Position numbers and translations under genes: made by a program. 64,000 nucleotides of DNA, from NCBI RefSeq assembly GCF_000006565.2, contig NC_031468.1, positions 1,884,747 through 1,948,746 of the forward strand, written 5' to 3'. Shown piece by piece: positions 45,901 to 59,082 of this stretch; the stretch's first letter is position 1; the number at the start of each line of letters is the position of its first letter. The notes under the pieces were generated by a model. The model had not been told where the DNA came from and did no database searches. It saw only the letters and a list, made by a program, of their open reading frames with translations. Origin of the DNA: Toxoplasma gondii ME49. Its lineage: Eukaryota; Apicomplexa; Conoidasida; Eucoccidiorida; Sarcocystidae.

Positions 45901-48900
45901 ATGTCCTTTGCCTCCTGAGTGTAGTTGTTGCACGTATTATCACGTTGCTACTTAGGAAGTAGGGACATGGTCGAGAGTGTTTGCCGGTGCCGGAAGGACG
46001 CTAATGATGAGATCGCCAGCGACTGAGGGGCAATGCGAAGGCAGCGACAATGATGGAGGACGGTCTCATACGCTCAAAGCGAATGTGGGCTCCGGCAAAG
46101 TGGCGTCAGCGCTTGTAGAGTGTTCTGTGAATGCGGCCTGCGGGGCTGTATGAGGAAGCGGCGAAGGGGCCCTAGAACAGGTCTGCGTATGGCGTTCACG
46201 GGTTGAATTCGGCCATGCTGTCACAAGGTGGTGGCCATATCCACTTGGTAGGTCTCGTATGTAGTAGTATCGGACCCCTTGTATCGCAGCTAGTTCACAG
46301 CGTGGTCCGTGTATGTCGTCTGTGTTTCAATGTTCAGACACGCAGCGTAGGTATTTAGGAGTGAAAAAGGAATGTGAATTCACCACTGGAAAGACCTGGC
46401 AAACGACCTGTGCAAGTGGGCCCAGCTAGTGTCGGGGCGGCATGTGAGTCAGTTGAGAACTACCAGAGCTAGGTATCAGAGCGGGCTGGCATGGTAGCGG
46501 CGCTGACGGCATAATGATTTAGCAGAGATGTAAGAGAGAAGCAGTAAATGGTAGCCACGACAAGTAAGACGTGATGTCAAGCATGTTTCTGAAAGGCTGT
46601 TGGATCCAATTGGGTGCATGTGTCGAGGTTCACTCCACTCGCTGGGCCTGGTTCTTGTCAACGCTCATGACATCCACTGCCTACGAGTCTGATTGTAACG
46701 TCCCACATGTGGAATGAATAGCGGATTCACCGGGTGCCAGATTGTACGGCACTGAACACTGTGAGTAGAGGGATTAGCGTTTGCTCATAGCAAGAGAAGA
46801 GTTCGTTGTGACATGCCCACACGTGTTGACACGTGCGTTGTTTCCGAGTACTCGGTCGCACTCTTAGAGGCACCAGGGATATATGCACTAAGCCCTCACT
46901 GTGTGCCTGACTGATTGGGCTTCGTCGAGGGACTGTAGCAGCGCCCAACGACCTGGTTCAGTGGAGAACAGGTCATCCTATCATATCAGACTAAAACGGA
47001 CAGATGAATGTGCCCGCTGTCGGCGGTGGGACGTGTGTATCGGGATTGAATGCGAGTGTCGACGGCTTCACAGTCAGGTTCAAGGGGGACCAGGCCCTTC
47101 ACGGGATCGGCTGGTGCGACGTTCGTACACAGCGGAGACGGTGAAGATTTGGGTCGCGAAATCAGGCTGTAGGCAATCAGAAGACGACTGGACTAGGGGG
47201 GACCGGCTATGTCCATGCGGCGTGGCCATAAAGGAGGCTTGCCACGTTAAGCGGCTGAGGCAGAGTCTGCCCCGGTAGCGAAGCCGCAGGATGCGGCTCT
47301 GACGAGCGGGTGTCATGTACGATATCTGAGCATCGGGATTAAGTGTGCAGTGTACTGTTTACATGACGGTTATCGATAACGTTCTCAGGCTACAGATGAC
47401 CTTGCATGCGAGATATACTGTACCACAGGGCGAAATGCCACCAAAGAAAGGCTCACCATGTGGATATCGAATATCGTCGTGTTTGGGCGTCTCTGCTTCG
47501 AGTAGATGAGTTTGGCAGATGCCTTCACAGTCGGCGTGGGGGATGGGGAGGTGCTGTGTGGTCCTGTGATTGCAGTACGTGCCAGAGTCGGGGAACACAG
47601 CCGCAGCTCCGCTCGATGACGCGGCTTGCACCCTAGCGGTTTCTTTTGTTCAGAGGGCATTGGTACAGCGACTAAGGCATCTCGCACTTGCAACAGAGGA
47701 TGGCCTGTACTGGGGACGCATCTCAGCGCGTGCAGATGGACCCAGAGCCTCGTGAAAGGTGTGACACCTTGTACTAGAACAGAGCTGACGTGAGAGAAAC
47801 AAGTCATGTTGTCAGATGGGGTGACGTATCCTGTCTGTTTCATCGATGCAAAGCCGTCAGCGGCCGCTGCTGGTCGGGCGGGATGCTTAGACATAAAGAA
47901 TGGATGGGCGTCTTTTACCAGCAAAGGAATGGCTTGACGTGTTTTACATATTAGAGCAGTATGCGCCGGTGGCGAGCTATTCCTTGAAGATGGCCAGACA
48001 ACAGGGCAGCAAACGCGCACGCTATCGTCAATTGGCGGTTTGGGGCTGAGTAGACTTCTGGGCTTCGCAAGCGGTGTGTTTGAGTGCTGAACACAGTAGA
48101 AATACTTGGGATAGTCTTTGTGTTGTAGTGCGTTTTGTATGCGATTCCTCTCAGACGAGGCGCATCGCTTCGTTGAGCAGCATGACTGCTTGTTTACATG
48201 AGTTTCACTTTTCCGTCTTCCCTCAACGCTCGTGCTGTTATCGTGTTTCCACCACAGTATTTGTCCGCGTGGTGAGAAGTGCAGTATGGCGAGGCGGCGC
48301 TGCGTCACAGTCGGCCCGCGCGGTGGGCGTAATGAAGTGCCTGCATTCGAGTTGGCGGTTGGCTGTGTGGTGGATTCTGAGTACAGCGTCCTCCTAGAAC
48401 AAAACGTTCCGGCACGATATAAATAAAAGGCTGTGATGTACAGGAGCCTTGGAAATGCTGCACACCTTCATTGGCAAATCCCTGATATCGGCCGACTTGT
48501 GATTCTAGATCGTATCACCTTCAAGAGGCAGGTCACGCTTAAACCAATATATTTTCTTGTGGCGAGTGCATATTTGAAAGATGAGGATGCTGCTGCTCAT
48601 GGCTCGCTCGCGCACAGGCACCTACCTACTTGCGGTGATCAAAAATGTAAATGCGCGCTGCAGATGTGAAGGAATTCCCGTTTATTCTATGCATTGTCGC
48701 GTTGCGCGTGGATGTTGGAAATGAGTTGTGGTGGCAGAGGAAGACGAAAAATCTGGCGCCTTACATTCAAATTGGTTTTGTGCTGGGGCATCTCACAGAA
48801 GGTCGTGACATTCCTGACACGGTTTATGTGGTAAAATGTGACCTTGTTCCTCAGGCAGTATGCATACGTGGGAGGTCTAATGAGAATCGGAACGGAGCGC

Positions 48901-49018
48901 ACTCCGTGAGGGAGGCAGTGAATAAGGGATGGCTTTCATTATCCACAACCAAGGGTTCCTTTCTTCCACGTCAGTTGTAATCATCCATGCCCTGCGACAA
49001 CAGCTGCGCTAGTGTGCT

Positions 49019-49563
49019 CTTCCGGTAGCGGAAGGTATGGCTCGAACGAGGCTATGTGCCATGGAGCTGCCTGCTGGTAAAACTGAGAGCGACACAAATG
49101 ATAAGTAAAGGAAGCTGTGGTCGCCGTGCGTCCAATATGACGCTGCAATTCCAGTCGACGAGCACTACTGCATCTCGGCAGCTGTAACTAGGGGTGAGGC
49201 GAGAATTGTTCATCATGGGCAGCGTGAAGAGTAGCTGAACTACGTCACAGAGCAATCTTCGGATGGGGAACGGGTACACTCACCAACGCCGTACAGCATG
49301 AACGGCTGCGCATAGCCTGTGTCACATTTGAGCGTGTTCACAGCGTGGTCTCGGCGATTCCTCCTTGTTTGCTGCTTAAGCACTCGCTTGTAAGTAAACG
49401 AAGCTCTGGCTTCTGACGTCCCAATATGAATCACTTCTCTGGGTGCCTTGGCCGAGCACAGCGCGTGCGGGTTGAATGACAGAGGCGTTGACCTCAAAAC
49501 AACAACTGCTGAGGTTGATGGCGTCGACACAATATGATTTCTGGAGCATAAAAAGGGCATACC
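49019..49563 (+). repeat. Array block C, copy 1
   Basis: About 545 bp near-identical to 61570-62115, 12.55 kb away (eight monomers). Confidence 0.9.
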
Positions 49564-50039
49564 GGTGGCACGCAGCCATGACTGAGGACCAGTCAGTCAG
49601 GCCTGGTCTTCATCTGCGGCGTTTTGATCGATCCACTGCGAACATCCTCAGCTGCAACGAGTGCGCATTCGTCACGCAGCGTTCATTGACGGCATCAACC
49701 AAGAAGGGAATATACAGCGTCGTTGCGTCACACGCCGCCACTCGGCTGCAGCGGATAACGCTTTCGGGTGCTGTGCGTGTCACCGCGTAGCACCGCTTCC
49801 GCCTCCGCATCAACAGGATCGGTGTATTGAGTTGCCCATCTGTTAGGGTAGAGCCACAGGCATACCCTTGGGGTCCCGATGAACCGTCGAGAAAAAGGGG
49901 TGCTGACAACTATTCCTGGTGTTGCCATTGAGGTTGTGGTTCCCTCGCCCACTGCGTGTGCTTGGTGCCGCAGGGACGCGTTGTGCTCAGGTCCTAACGG
50001 GAGGGCGAGTCGCCTGTGGGGGGGGGCTGTCTCGATGTT

Positions 50040-50660
50040 GTGCACATTCTTTGTGCAGTATTATTGGGGAAGAAGTATGATGCCGACGCGGCGAATCGTG
50101 CAAGGCTGCGACCCCTTTCACTCGTACGTGGATTCGTTGAGTGAGTCGTCCAAGCGAGCCTTTCAGTTTTGTTCGTGTAGCCTGCAAGAGATGGGCAGAC
50201 GCGTGTGACCAGCCGCCGGCCTCGAGCGCGTATCTGGGTACGTCGAGGGCATCAACACCGTATTCGCATCCGAGCATAGGGAGGACAGACTGATGGCAGG
50301 CGCTAATGAGTGCGGACCCGTTCGACGGTGCGTGTCTTCATTTGCCTCGTTTCATTAGATACACTGGGGACTCCCTCAGCTGCAGAAAGTGCGCATTCGT
50401 CACGGGGCGTTCATTGAAGGCATAAACCGAGAAGGGAATATGTTGCGCCGTTGCGTCACAGGCCGTCACTCGGCTGCAGCGGATAACGTCTTTGGGCGCT
50501 ATGCGTGTCACCGCGTAGCACCGCTTCCGCCTCCTCACCAACAGGATCAGTGTATTGAGTTGATCGTCTGTTAGCGTAGCTCCACAGATAGAACCTTGGT
50601 GGGCCGATGAACATTCGAAAAGAAAGGGTACTGACAGCTGTACCTGGTGTTGCCATTTAG
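50040..50660 (+). repeat. Array block V, copy 1 (735-bp direct tandem)
   Basis: Repeats at 50775-51395 with an offset of about 735 bp, half a monomer. The shared stretch includes GACGCGGCGAATCGTG and the ATTCGTCAC landmark. Confidence 0.82.
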
Positions 50661-50774
50661 CGTGCCGTTCTCTTGACCGCTGCGTGTCTTTGGTGCCTCA
50701 CGCGCGCGTGGTGTTTCCGGTCCTAACGGGAGGGCGAGACGCCTGTGGGGGGGGCTGTCTCGATGTTGGATGTT

Positions 50775-51395
50775 GTGCACATTGTTTGTGCAGTATTATT
50801 GGGGAAGAAGTATGATGCCGACGCGGCGAATCGTGCAAGGCTGCGCCCCGTTGCACTCGTACTTGGATTCGCTGAGTGAGTCGTCCAAGCGAGCCTTTCG
50901 ATTTTGTTCGTGTAGCCTGCAAGAGATGGGCAGACGCGTGTGACCAGCCGCCGGCCTCGAGGTCGCAACTGGGTACGTCGAGGACATCAACACCGTACTC
51001 GCATCCAAGCATAGGGAGGACAGACTGATGGCAGGCGCTAATGAGTGCGGACCCGTTCGACGGTGCGTGTCTTCATTCGCCGCGTTTCATTAGATACACT
51101 GCGGACTCCCTCAGCTGCAGGAAGTGCGCATTCGCCACGGGGCGTTCACTGAAGTCATAAACCAAGAAGGGAATATGCAGCGCCATTGTGTCACACGCCG
51201 CCACTCTGGGGTTGCAGCAGCTAACGTCTTTGGGTGCTATGCGTGTCACCGCGCAGCACCGCTCCCGCCTCCTCACCAACAGGATCGGTGTATTGAACTG
51301 CTCGTGTGTTGGGGTAGCGCCACAGGCAGACCCTTGGGGTCCCGATGTATATTCGGGAAGAAAGGGCGCTGACAGCTGTTCCTGGTGTTGCCATT
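50775..51395 (+). repeat. Array block V, copy 2
   Basis: Direct copy of 50040-50660; part of it is again similar to 57050-57600 and 63380-63900. Confidence 0.82.
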
Positions 51396-51880
51396 GAGTG
51401 TGTCGTTCTCTCCCCCACTGAGTGTCCTTGGTGCCACAGGGACGCGTTATGTTCCGGTCCTAAGGGGAGGGCGATTCACGTTTGGGTGGTTGGCTATCTC
51501 TTTCGGGTCCACATTGTTTATGGTCGACGTGCGGGCGGGCGGTCCTTTAACCCCCAGGGATCCTCCGCCTCGAGTCACCTGTGCCGGCGGCAGGCTTGCC
51601 TATGGGCGCCCAGCCATAGAGGCTAGCTCGGGTGTAGGCGCGTGTGTCTATGAGCGTAAGCATGTTCTCGTGGTACGGTGTATCCCCCGCGAGTATCTGG
51701 CCGACTGAGATATTCGAGGACTAGTGAGTTTACTCGGTACTGTTGGACCACATGTTGATGTCAGTTTAGCGTGGCGGCTGTCATTCTGGTCGTTTAGCCT
51801 GAGAGCACGTGGTTCTTGGAGAACTCGACTCGTAGTGAAGGAGTGACGCTCGCGTCACTGTCTCTGCTTGACGCATACGT
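51320..51880 (+). repeat. Array block T, copy 1
   Basis: Near-identical to 62404-62964, an offset of about 11.08 kb (seven monomers). Confidence 0.85.
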
Positions 51881-53009
51881 CTACTGGTGGGCTTGCTTTA
51901 TAGGCAGTACGTATCACATGGGAGAGCCCATAGAGTTTGCCACCATGAGGGATCCGCAAGAAAGGCAACGACTCAGGGGGTGGCTTCCGCATTCGAGCAC
52001 CGAGGTGTCCGTCTCTCCACATCAGAGGGCATCACCGATGCCACGAACATGCTGCATTAGTTCGTTCTTGCAGGAAAGGAGGCGCCGGGGTGGCCTGAAC
52101 GGGGGAAATCTGACCCGGGCCTCCAGGGGTGAGGAAGAGTTGATTCCCATCCCACTCAGCTGCTTAAGGCAGCGTTGAATACCCGAATGGTGATTCATCA
52201 ACGGTGCATGACTCGAAATGTAGTCACTGGATTGGGGAGTATGTGGGTGTATAGTAGGATCTTCTTGATTATTATAGGTAATGCATGGTCTGCGATTTCC
52301 ATGCGACTACCAGTTCAGGTCGACGGACTCTGTCAGGCCCCGGGCGCTCTAGTCAGGCGACAGGCGACAGTGGTGCATTGGGCAACGTGTGCGCAATATC
52401 TGGACCACGTTGTCGAAGAGATGTTCGTGGTTCAACGAGATGTCGCCGGCGCAGTATTTCATGGAAGGCGGCGTTCCGCTTGACGTACGCATGGATTGAT
52501 TGACAGTCTGGTCCCAGCGATCGTTTGGGGCTTGGTCGTGTAGTCTAACGCGGCTGCAGATGCATGAGTGGGATTTAATGTCAGAGCACAACTTATCTAA
52601 TATGTCACCATGGGCAGGCACAACGAGTGCGACAATGATGAAACGCCGTGGCCCTCAGGCCTGTGACTGGGGATGTCGAAACGTTCGTCCCATAACTGGC
52701 CTCTGATGGCAGAGAGGCTACGCTGGTGACAGGCAGTCATGACTGTGGAGCAGTTCATCACGGTATCCTTCCATCAAAGGTCTTTTCATTCATCTGTCGC
52801 GCATACATTAAGCTGCAAGAAGTACGAATTCGTCACCTGACGTTCGTTGAAGGCATCAACCAAGAAGGGAATACACAGCGCCGTTGCGTCACACGCCGTG
52901 ACTCGTTTGCAGGTGATAACCTCTTCTGGCGCTATGCGTGTCACCGCGCAGCACCGCTTCCGCCTCCTCACCAACAGGATCGGTGTATTTGAGTGTGTCG
53001 TTCTCTCCC

Positions 53010-54003
53010 CCACTGAGTGTCCTTGGTGCCACAGGGACGCGTTATGTTCCGGTCCTAAGGGGAGGGCGATTCACGTGTGGGTGGTTGGCTGTCTCCTTCG
53101 GGTCCACATTCTTTAAGGTCGTCGCGCGCGTGGCCGGTCCTTCAATCGCCAGGGATCCTCCGCCTCGAGACACCTATGCCGGCGGCAGGCTCGCGTATGA
53201 GCGCCCAGTTGCAGCAGCTCGCTTTGGAGCAGATTCGTGCTCATATGAACGCAAGATTGTAGCCGTGGTGTCGCGCATCCTTGCCGGATGTTTGCGTTCC
53301 TGCTGAATTTGAGGAACGCTGTAGTCTCCGAGGCTGTTGACCCATATGTTGGTGCCGATTGATTGCTGCGGATCTCGTTCGCAATCCTGAAGAGTTTGGT
53401 TGTCTGTTTCTCATGACTGGAGTCATATTTGGTATCTTAGGTATTCTCATGTCTCTGCTTATTCGATGTGTACCAATGTAAACACAAACGACGATCGAGT
53501 ATTCGGAGCGAAGCGACTTCCTGGAAAACTCGCTTCGTAGTGAAGGGTGTGGTTGCATCACTGCCCAACCTGACGCCTATGTCTAACGATGAGCTTGCTT
53601 CGCAGTCTGTAGGGATTACATGGGTGTTCTCATAAACGCCGCTAAGGAAAGGGAGTTTGAGGTGAGGCAGCGACTCATGGTTGGCCTCAGTACCCCACCA
53701 CCAGGGTGGCCTTGTGTCCACGTCAGACCGAATCGCCGATGGGATGCAAAACCGCTGCACCCGTTTCCTCTTGTAGGCAGCGGGAGGATGGCTGGGATGA
53801 GGGAGTGTGCCGCGGACCTCCATGGTCGAAGGAGAGTTGTGCATGGTCTGCCTTTTCCATTCGACGTAGCAGTTGTAGTCGATGGGCTTCGCAGAACCCC
53901 TGGCGCTCCAGTCAGGCGACAGGCCGCGGTGGATTACTGGAGACTGAGATCATAATAGCTTGCCCACGTCGCAGACTACCGTTGTATTGTGGGACGGGTG
54001 ATG
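53010..54003 (+). repeat. Array block Q, copy 1
   Basis: About 994 bp near-identical to 57663-58656, an offset of 4653 bp (three monomers). The right end is sharp, at GTGATGA. Confidence 0.9.
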
Positions 54004-54515
54004 ACGTCGCCGCAGTAGTTCGTATAACTCTGCGTGCTGCTTTGCCGCCACATGGATTGGTTGAGAGACTTGTTCCAGCGCGCGTTTTGGCATTTTTCGT
54101 TTAGGATGCAAGGGTAAGTATACGTATGAGTGGGACTTCGCGCGAGAGTGTTCATCGACAGTTTGGAAGCCGTTGCCAACGCTATGGACTGCGATAATGA
54201 TGACAAGCTGTTGCCCCCAGAGCTGCGAGTGTGACCGAGGGAATAAACAGCCGATTGAGATCCGCTCGTAGCGACGGCAGGCTGATGACAGGCAATAATG
54301 ACTGCGGACCCGTTTGTCGAGGCGTGTCTGCATTCGAGGCATTTTGATCTCTCCATGTCGGCAACCCTCAGCAACGGAGAGTGAGGATTCGTCACCCGGC
54401 GTCCAGGAATGTGGGGGAGGGGAATGTAGCGTGCTACTCTATCACACGCCGCGACTCGTTTGCAGTGGATAACGTCTTCGGGGGCTATCCGTGATACCTC
54501 GTAGCACAGCTGCGG
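53664..54515 (+). repeat. Array block R, copy 1
   Basis: About 850 bp near-identical to 55191-56045 at an offset of 1527 bp, which is one monomer. The block overlaps block Q. Confidence 0.9.
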
Positions 54516-55190
54516 ACTCCTGAACAATTGGTTCGGTGTATGGAGTTGCTCGTCTGTTAGAGCAGCACCACGAGCGGTCTCTCGCGGACCCGATGAATAT
54601 TTGAGACGAAGCGAGGCTGTCAATTATACCTGGTGTGGGTATTGAGCGTGTCGGCCTCTCGCCCACCACTTTTCTTTTATGCTTCATGCGCGCGTTGTGT
54701 TTCCGGGCCTAAGGCGAGAGAGGCTCGCGCGTTGGTGGTGGGTATCTTCACCTTGCCCAGATTCTTGATGGTCGACGTGCGCGCCTGCGGACCTTCATCC
54801 TCCTGCGAATCCTGCGGTTGGAGTGGCCTATGCCGGGGACGCCCAGTTGTAGGAGCTAGGCCAGGAGTAGTCATGGCTGTCCATGAGCAGAAGAGTGTTC
54901 ACGTAGTGCAGTGTGTTCCCCGCACATGTTCGGATGGCTGACGAATTCGAGGGTTGGAGTAGTGACTCGCTATAGTTCGACAAGGTGCTGGTGTTGGATG
55001 ATAATTGCTCCTCTGCTAGTCGAGTATTCGGAGCCTACGTGAGTTATGGAGGACTCGCGTTCCAGCGAAGAGGATGTCCACAGCACTGCCCACACCTGAC
55101 GGCTATGTCTAGTCATAACACTGGCGTCGCCGTTTGCACGCATCACATGCGAATGCTCACGGAAGCTGCAACGGTTAGGATTTTTCAGGC

Positions 55191-56045
55191 GAGGCAGCGA
55201 CTCATGGTTGGCCTCAGTACCCCACCACCAGGGTGGCCTTGTGTCCACGTCAGACCGAATCGCCAATGGGATGCAAAACCGCTGCACCCGTTTCCTCTTG
55301 TAGGCAGCGGGAGGATGGCTGGGATGAGGGAGTGTGCCGCGGACCTCCATGGTCGAAGGAGAGTTGTGCATGGTCTGCCTTTTCCATTCGACGTAGCAGT
55401 TGTAGTCGATGGGCTTCGCAGGACCCCTGGCGCTCCAGTCAGGCGACAGGCCGCGGTGGATTACTGGAGACTGAGATCATAATAGCTTGCCCACGTCGCA
55501 GACTACCGTTGTATTGTGGGACGGGTGATGACGTCGCCGCAGTAGTTCGTATAACTCTGCGTGCTGCTTTGCCGCCACATGGATTGGTTGAGAGACTTGT
55601 TCCAGCGCGCGTTTTGGCATTTTTCGTTTAGGCTGCAAGGGTAAGTATGCGTATGAGTGGGACTTCGCGCGAGAGTGTTCATCGACAGTTTGGAAGCCGT
55701 TGCCAACGCTATGGACTGCGATAATGATGACAAGCTGTTGCCCCCAGAGCTGCGAGTGTGACCGAGGGAATAAACAGCCGATTGAGATCCGCTCGTAGCG
55801 GCGGCAGGCTGATGACAGGCAATAATGACTGCGGACCCGTTTGTCGAGGCTTGTCGTCATTCGAGGCGCTTCATTAGATACACTCTGGACTCCCACAGCT
55901 GCAGGAAGTGCGCATTCGTCACCCGGCGTCCAGGAATGTGGGGGAGGGGAATGTAGCGTGCTACTCTATCACACGCCGCGACTCGTTTGCAGTGGATAAC
56001 GTCTTCAGGTGCTATCCGTGATACCTCTTAGCACAGCTGAGGACT
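55191..56045 (+). repeat. Array block R, copy 2
   Basis: Copy of 53664-54515 in the next monomer; the left edge is at GAGGCAGCGACTCATGG. Confidence 0.9.
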
Positions 56046-56978
56046 CCCGAATAACAGGCTCGGAGGATTGTCTTGTCTAGCACAGGAGCCCTACGAGCGA
56101 ACTCTGGCAGCCCCGATGAACATTCGAGAAGAAGGGGTGCTGACAGCTGTACCTGATGTTGCCATTGAGTGCGTCGTTCTCTCGCCCACTGCGTGTCCTT
56201 GGTGCCTCACGCGCGTGTAATTGTTTTTGGTCCTAAGGGGAGGGCGAACCGCCTGTGGGTGGGCGCTGTCTCGTGCTTAAACATATTCTTTGTGGTCGAA
56301 CTGCGTGCGGGTGGCCCGTCATTCTCCCGTGGATCCTCCGGCTCGAGCCACATCTCCCGGATGCAGGTTTCCATATCCGCGCTCCGTTCTAGACGTTCTT
56401 TGTGGAGTAGTCGCGTACTTATATGAAGGCAAGATTGTACCCGTGGTGCCGCGCATTTCAGGCGGATGTCTGACTAGTTGGCGAATGCGAGGACTTGCGC
56501 ATTAAGTTGGTACAGGTGGACCACAGGTTGATGGTTGTTGATGGTTGCTCGGACGCTGGTGGAGTGTTCGGAGCGTACGTGTTTGCTTGAGAACCCGACT
56601 GGCAGTGAAGGGGGTGGTCGCATCGCTGTCTAAACATGACGCCTACGTTCGATGGAAGGCTTCCGTCCCAAAGTGTAGAGAAGTTTTGGAGAGTCAGAAA
56701 AGCCGCGACGGAAAGGGTGTTTCAGGTGAGGAACCGACCCAAATCCGCCCTCAGTTCCCCGTCCCCAATTTGTCGTTCTACACACATCCAAGGGAATCAT
56801 CGATACCAGTCAAACGCAGCTGCATGCGTTTCCTCTTCTAGGCAGCGGCAGGAGGGCTCGAACGAGGGTGTGCAGTGGACCTCCACAGATGAGCAGCCTC
56901 TGAGGATAGACCGCGTTTTTCATTCGACGCACTAGTTCCAGTCGATGGGCTCTGCAGGGCCCCGTCACTCCAGTCTCG

Positions 56979-57679
56979 CGGCATGCAACATTGATGTATC
57001 GGGGAGTGCGTGGCCAATCCCTCGACTTCGTCACAATATACAGTACTACTGGGGGAAGAAGGGTGATGCCGACGCGGCGAATCGTGGAAGGCTGCGACCC
57101 CTTTCACTCGTACGTGGATTCGTTGAGTGAGTCGTCCAAGCGAGCCTTTCGATTTTGTTCGTGTAGCCTGCAAGAGATGGGCAGACGCGTGTGACCAGCC
57201 GCCGGCCTCGAGGTCGCAACTGGGTACGTCGAGGGCATCAACAGCGTATTCGCGTCCAAGCATAGGGAGGACAGACTGATGGCAGGCGCTAATGAGTGCG
57301 GACCCGTTCGACGGTGCGTGTCTTCATTCGCCGCGTTTCATTAGATACACTGCGGACTCCCTCAGCTGCAAAAAGTGCGTATTCGTCATGAAGCGTTCAT
57401 TGACGGCATCAACCAAGAAGGGAATATACAGCGCCGTTGCGTCACACGCCACGACTCAGCTGCAGCGGATAACGTCTTTGGGTGCTATCCGTGTCACCGC
57501 GTAGCACCGCTTCCGCCTCCTCACCAACAGGATCGGTGTAATGATTTGCCCGTCTGTTAGGGTAGTGCCACAGGCAGACCTTTGGGGTCCCGATGAACAG
57601 TCGAGAAGAAAGGGCGCTGACGACTGTTCCTGGTGTTGCCATTGCGGTTGCGGTTCCCTCGCCCATTGAGTGTCCTTGG
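56979..57679 (+). repeat. Array block U, copy 1
   Basis: Near-identical to 63300-64000 (window end) at an offset of 6321 bp (four monomers). Confidence 0.9.
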
Positions 57680-58656
57680 TGCCACAGGGACGCGTTATGT
57701 TCCGGTCCTAAGGGGAGGGCGATTCACGTGTGGGTGGTTGGCTATCTCTTTCGGGTCCACATTGTTTATGGTCGTCGCGCGCGTGGCCGGTCCTTCAATC
57801 ACCAGGGATCCTCCGCCTCGAGACACCTGTGCCGGCGGCAGGCTTGCGTATGAGCGCCCAGTTGCAGCAGTTCGCTTTGGAGTAGACACGTGCTCATATG
57901 AACGCAAGATTGTAGCCGTGGTATCGCGCATTCCCGCCGGGTATTTGAGTGCCTGCTGAATTTGAGGAACGCTGTAGTGTCCGATACTGTTGAACCATAT
58001 GTTGGTGCCGATTGATTGCTGCGGATCTCGTTCGCAATCCTGAAGAGTTTGGTTGTCTGTTTCTCATGACTGGAGTCATATTTGGTATCTTAGGTATTCT
58101 CATGTCTCTGCTTATTCGATGTGTACCAATGTAAACACAAACGACGATCGAGTATTCGGAGCGAAGCGACTTCCTGGAAAACTCGCTTCGTAGTGAAGGG
58201 TTTGGTTGCATCACTGCCCAACCTGACGCCTATGTCTAACGATGAGCTTGCTTCGCAGTCTGTAGGGATTACATGGGTGTTCTCATAAACGCCGCTAAGG
58301 AAAGGGAGTTTGAGGTGAGGCAGCGACTCATGGTTGGCCTCAGTACCCCACCACCAGGGTGGCCTTGTGTCCACGTCAGACCGAATCGCCGATGGGATGC
58401 AAAACCGCTGCACCCGTTTCCTCTTGTAGGCAGCGGGAGGATGGCTGGGATGAGGGAGTGTGCCGCGGACCTCCATGGTCGAAGGAGAGTTGTGCATGGT
58501 CTGCCTTTTCCATTCGACGTAGCAGTTGTAGTCGATGGGCTTCGCAGGACCCCTGGCGCTCCAGTCAGGCGACAGGCCGCGGTGGATTACTGGAGACTGA
58601 GATCATAATAGCTTGCCCACGTCGCAGACTACCGTTGTATTGTGGGACGGGTGATG
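57663..58656 (+). repeat. Array block Q, copy 2
   Basis: Copy of 53010-54003. Block Q directly follows block U here, so unit junctions are mosaic. Confidence 0.9.
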
Positions 58657-59082
58657 ATGGCGCCGCATTAATTCGTGGTAGGCTGCCTATCACTTCGTTT
58701 GCACATGTATTAGTTGAGAGGCTAGTTCCAGCGAGCCTTCCAGTTTTGGTCCTGTAAGTTGAAGAGATGGGTAGACGTGCATGTGGTATGTAACGTCATA
58801 ATGGAACTCGTCTATTGGGTGGCGGTGGCGAAACGTGGCGAATGTGACAATGACGTCGATACGTTGCCCTCAAGGCCGTGAACGGGGAGGTCGAGGACAC
58901 CAAAAACCTATCGACACCCGAGCATAGGGAGGGCAGACTGATGCCAGACACTACTGACTGTGGAGCAGTTCGATGAGCCGTTTCATCACTGGAGGCGTTT
59001 CCATCAATCCACTTCGACCTCCCTCAGCTGCAGAAAGTGCGCATTTGGCACTTGGTGTTCGTTGCAGGCGTGCACCATGCTT

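Larger units (their letters stand above)
31640..48800. repeat. Diverged repeat field, left part (units of about 3 kb)
   Basis: No gene is recognised. The stretch consists of old, diverged copies of related units. A landmark around CCATCCAGG-GTGTAGG recurs near 33550, 38326, 41348, 44318 and 47162, with the last three steps 3.02, 2.97 and 2.84 kb. A second landmark (GACGGCTT followed by CAGTCAGGTTCA or close) recurs near 33450, 38223, 44215 and 47057. A third (GCGTTGCTGCACAG then GTAGGC, variable) lies near 32172, 37003, 40030 and 42935, and also marks the array to the right, so the two fields appear related. The plus strand is richer in G and T than its complement. Open frames change between copies, which argues against coding. 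Confidence 0.6.

Noticed and set aside
53620..58608. Three copies of a 111-codon frame beginning MGVLINAAK or merging into it
   Set aside because: All three lie in near-identical duplicated blocks, so identity gives no evidence of selection. The matching stretch of other units is not in frame.
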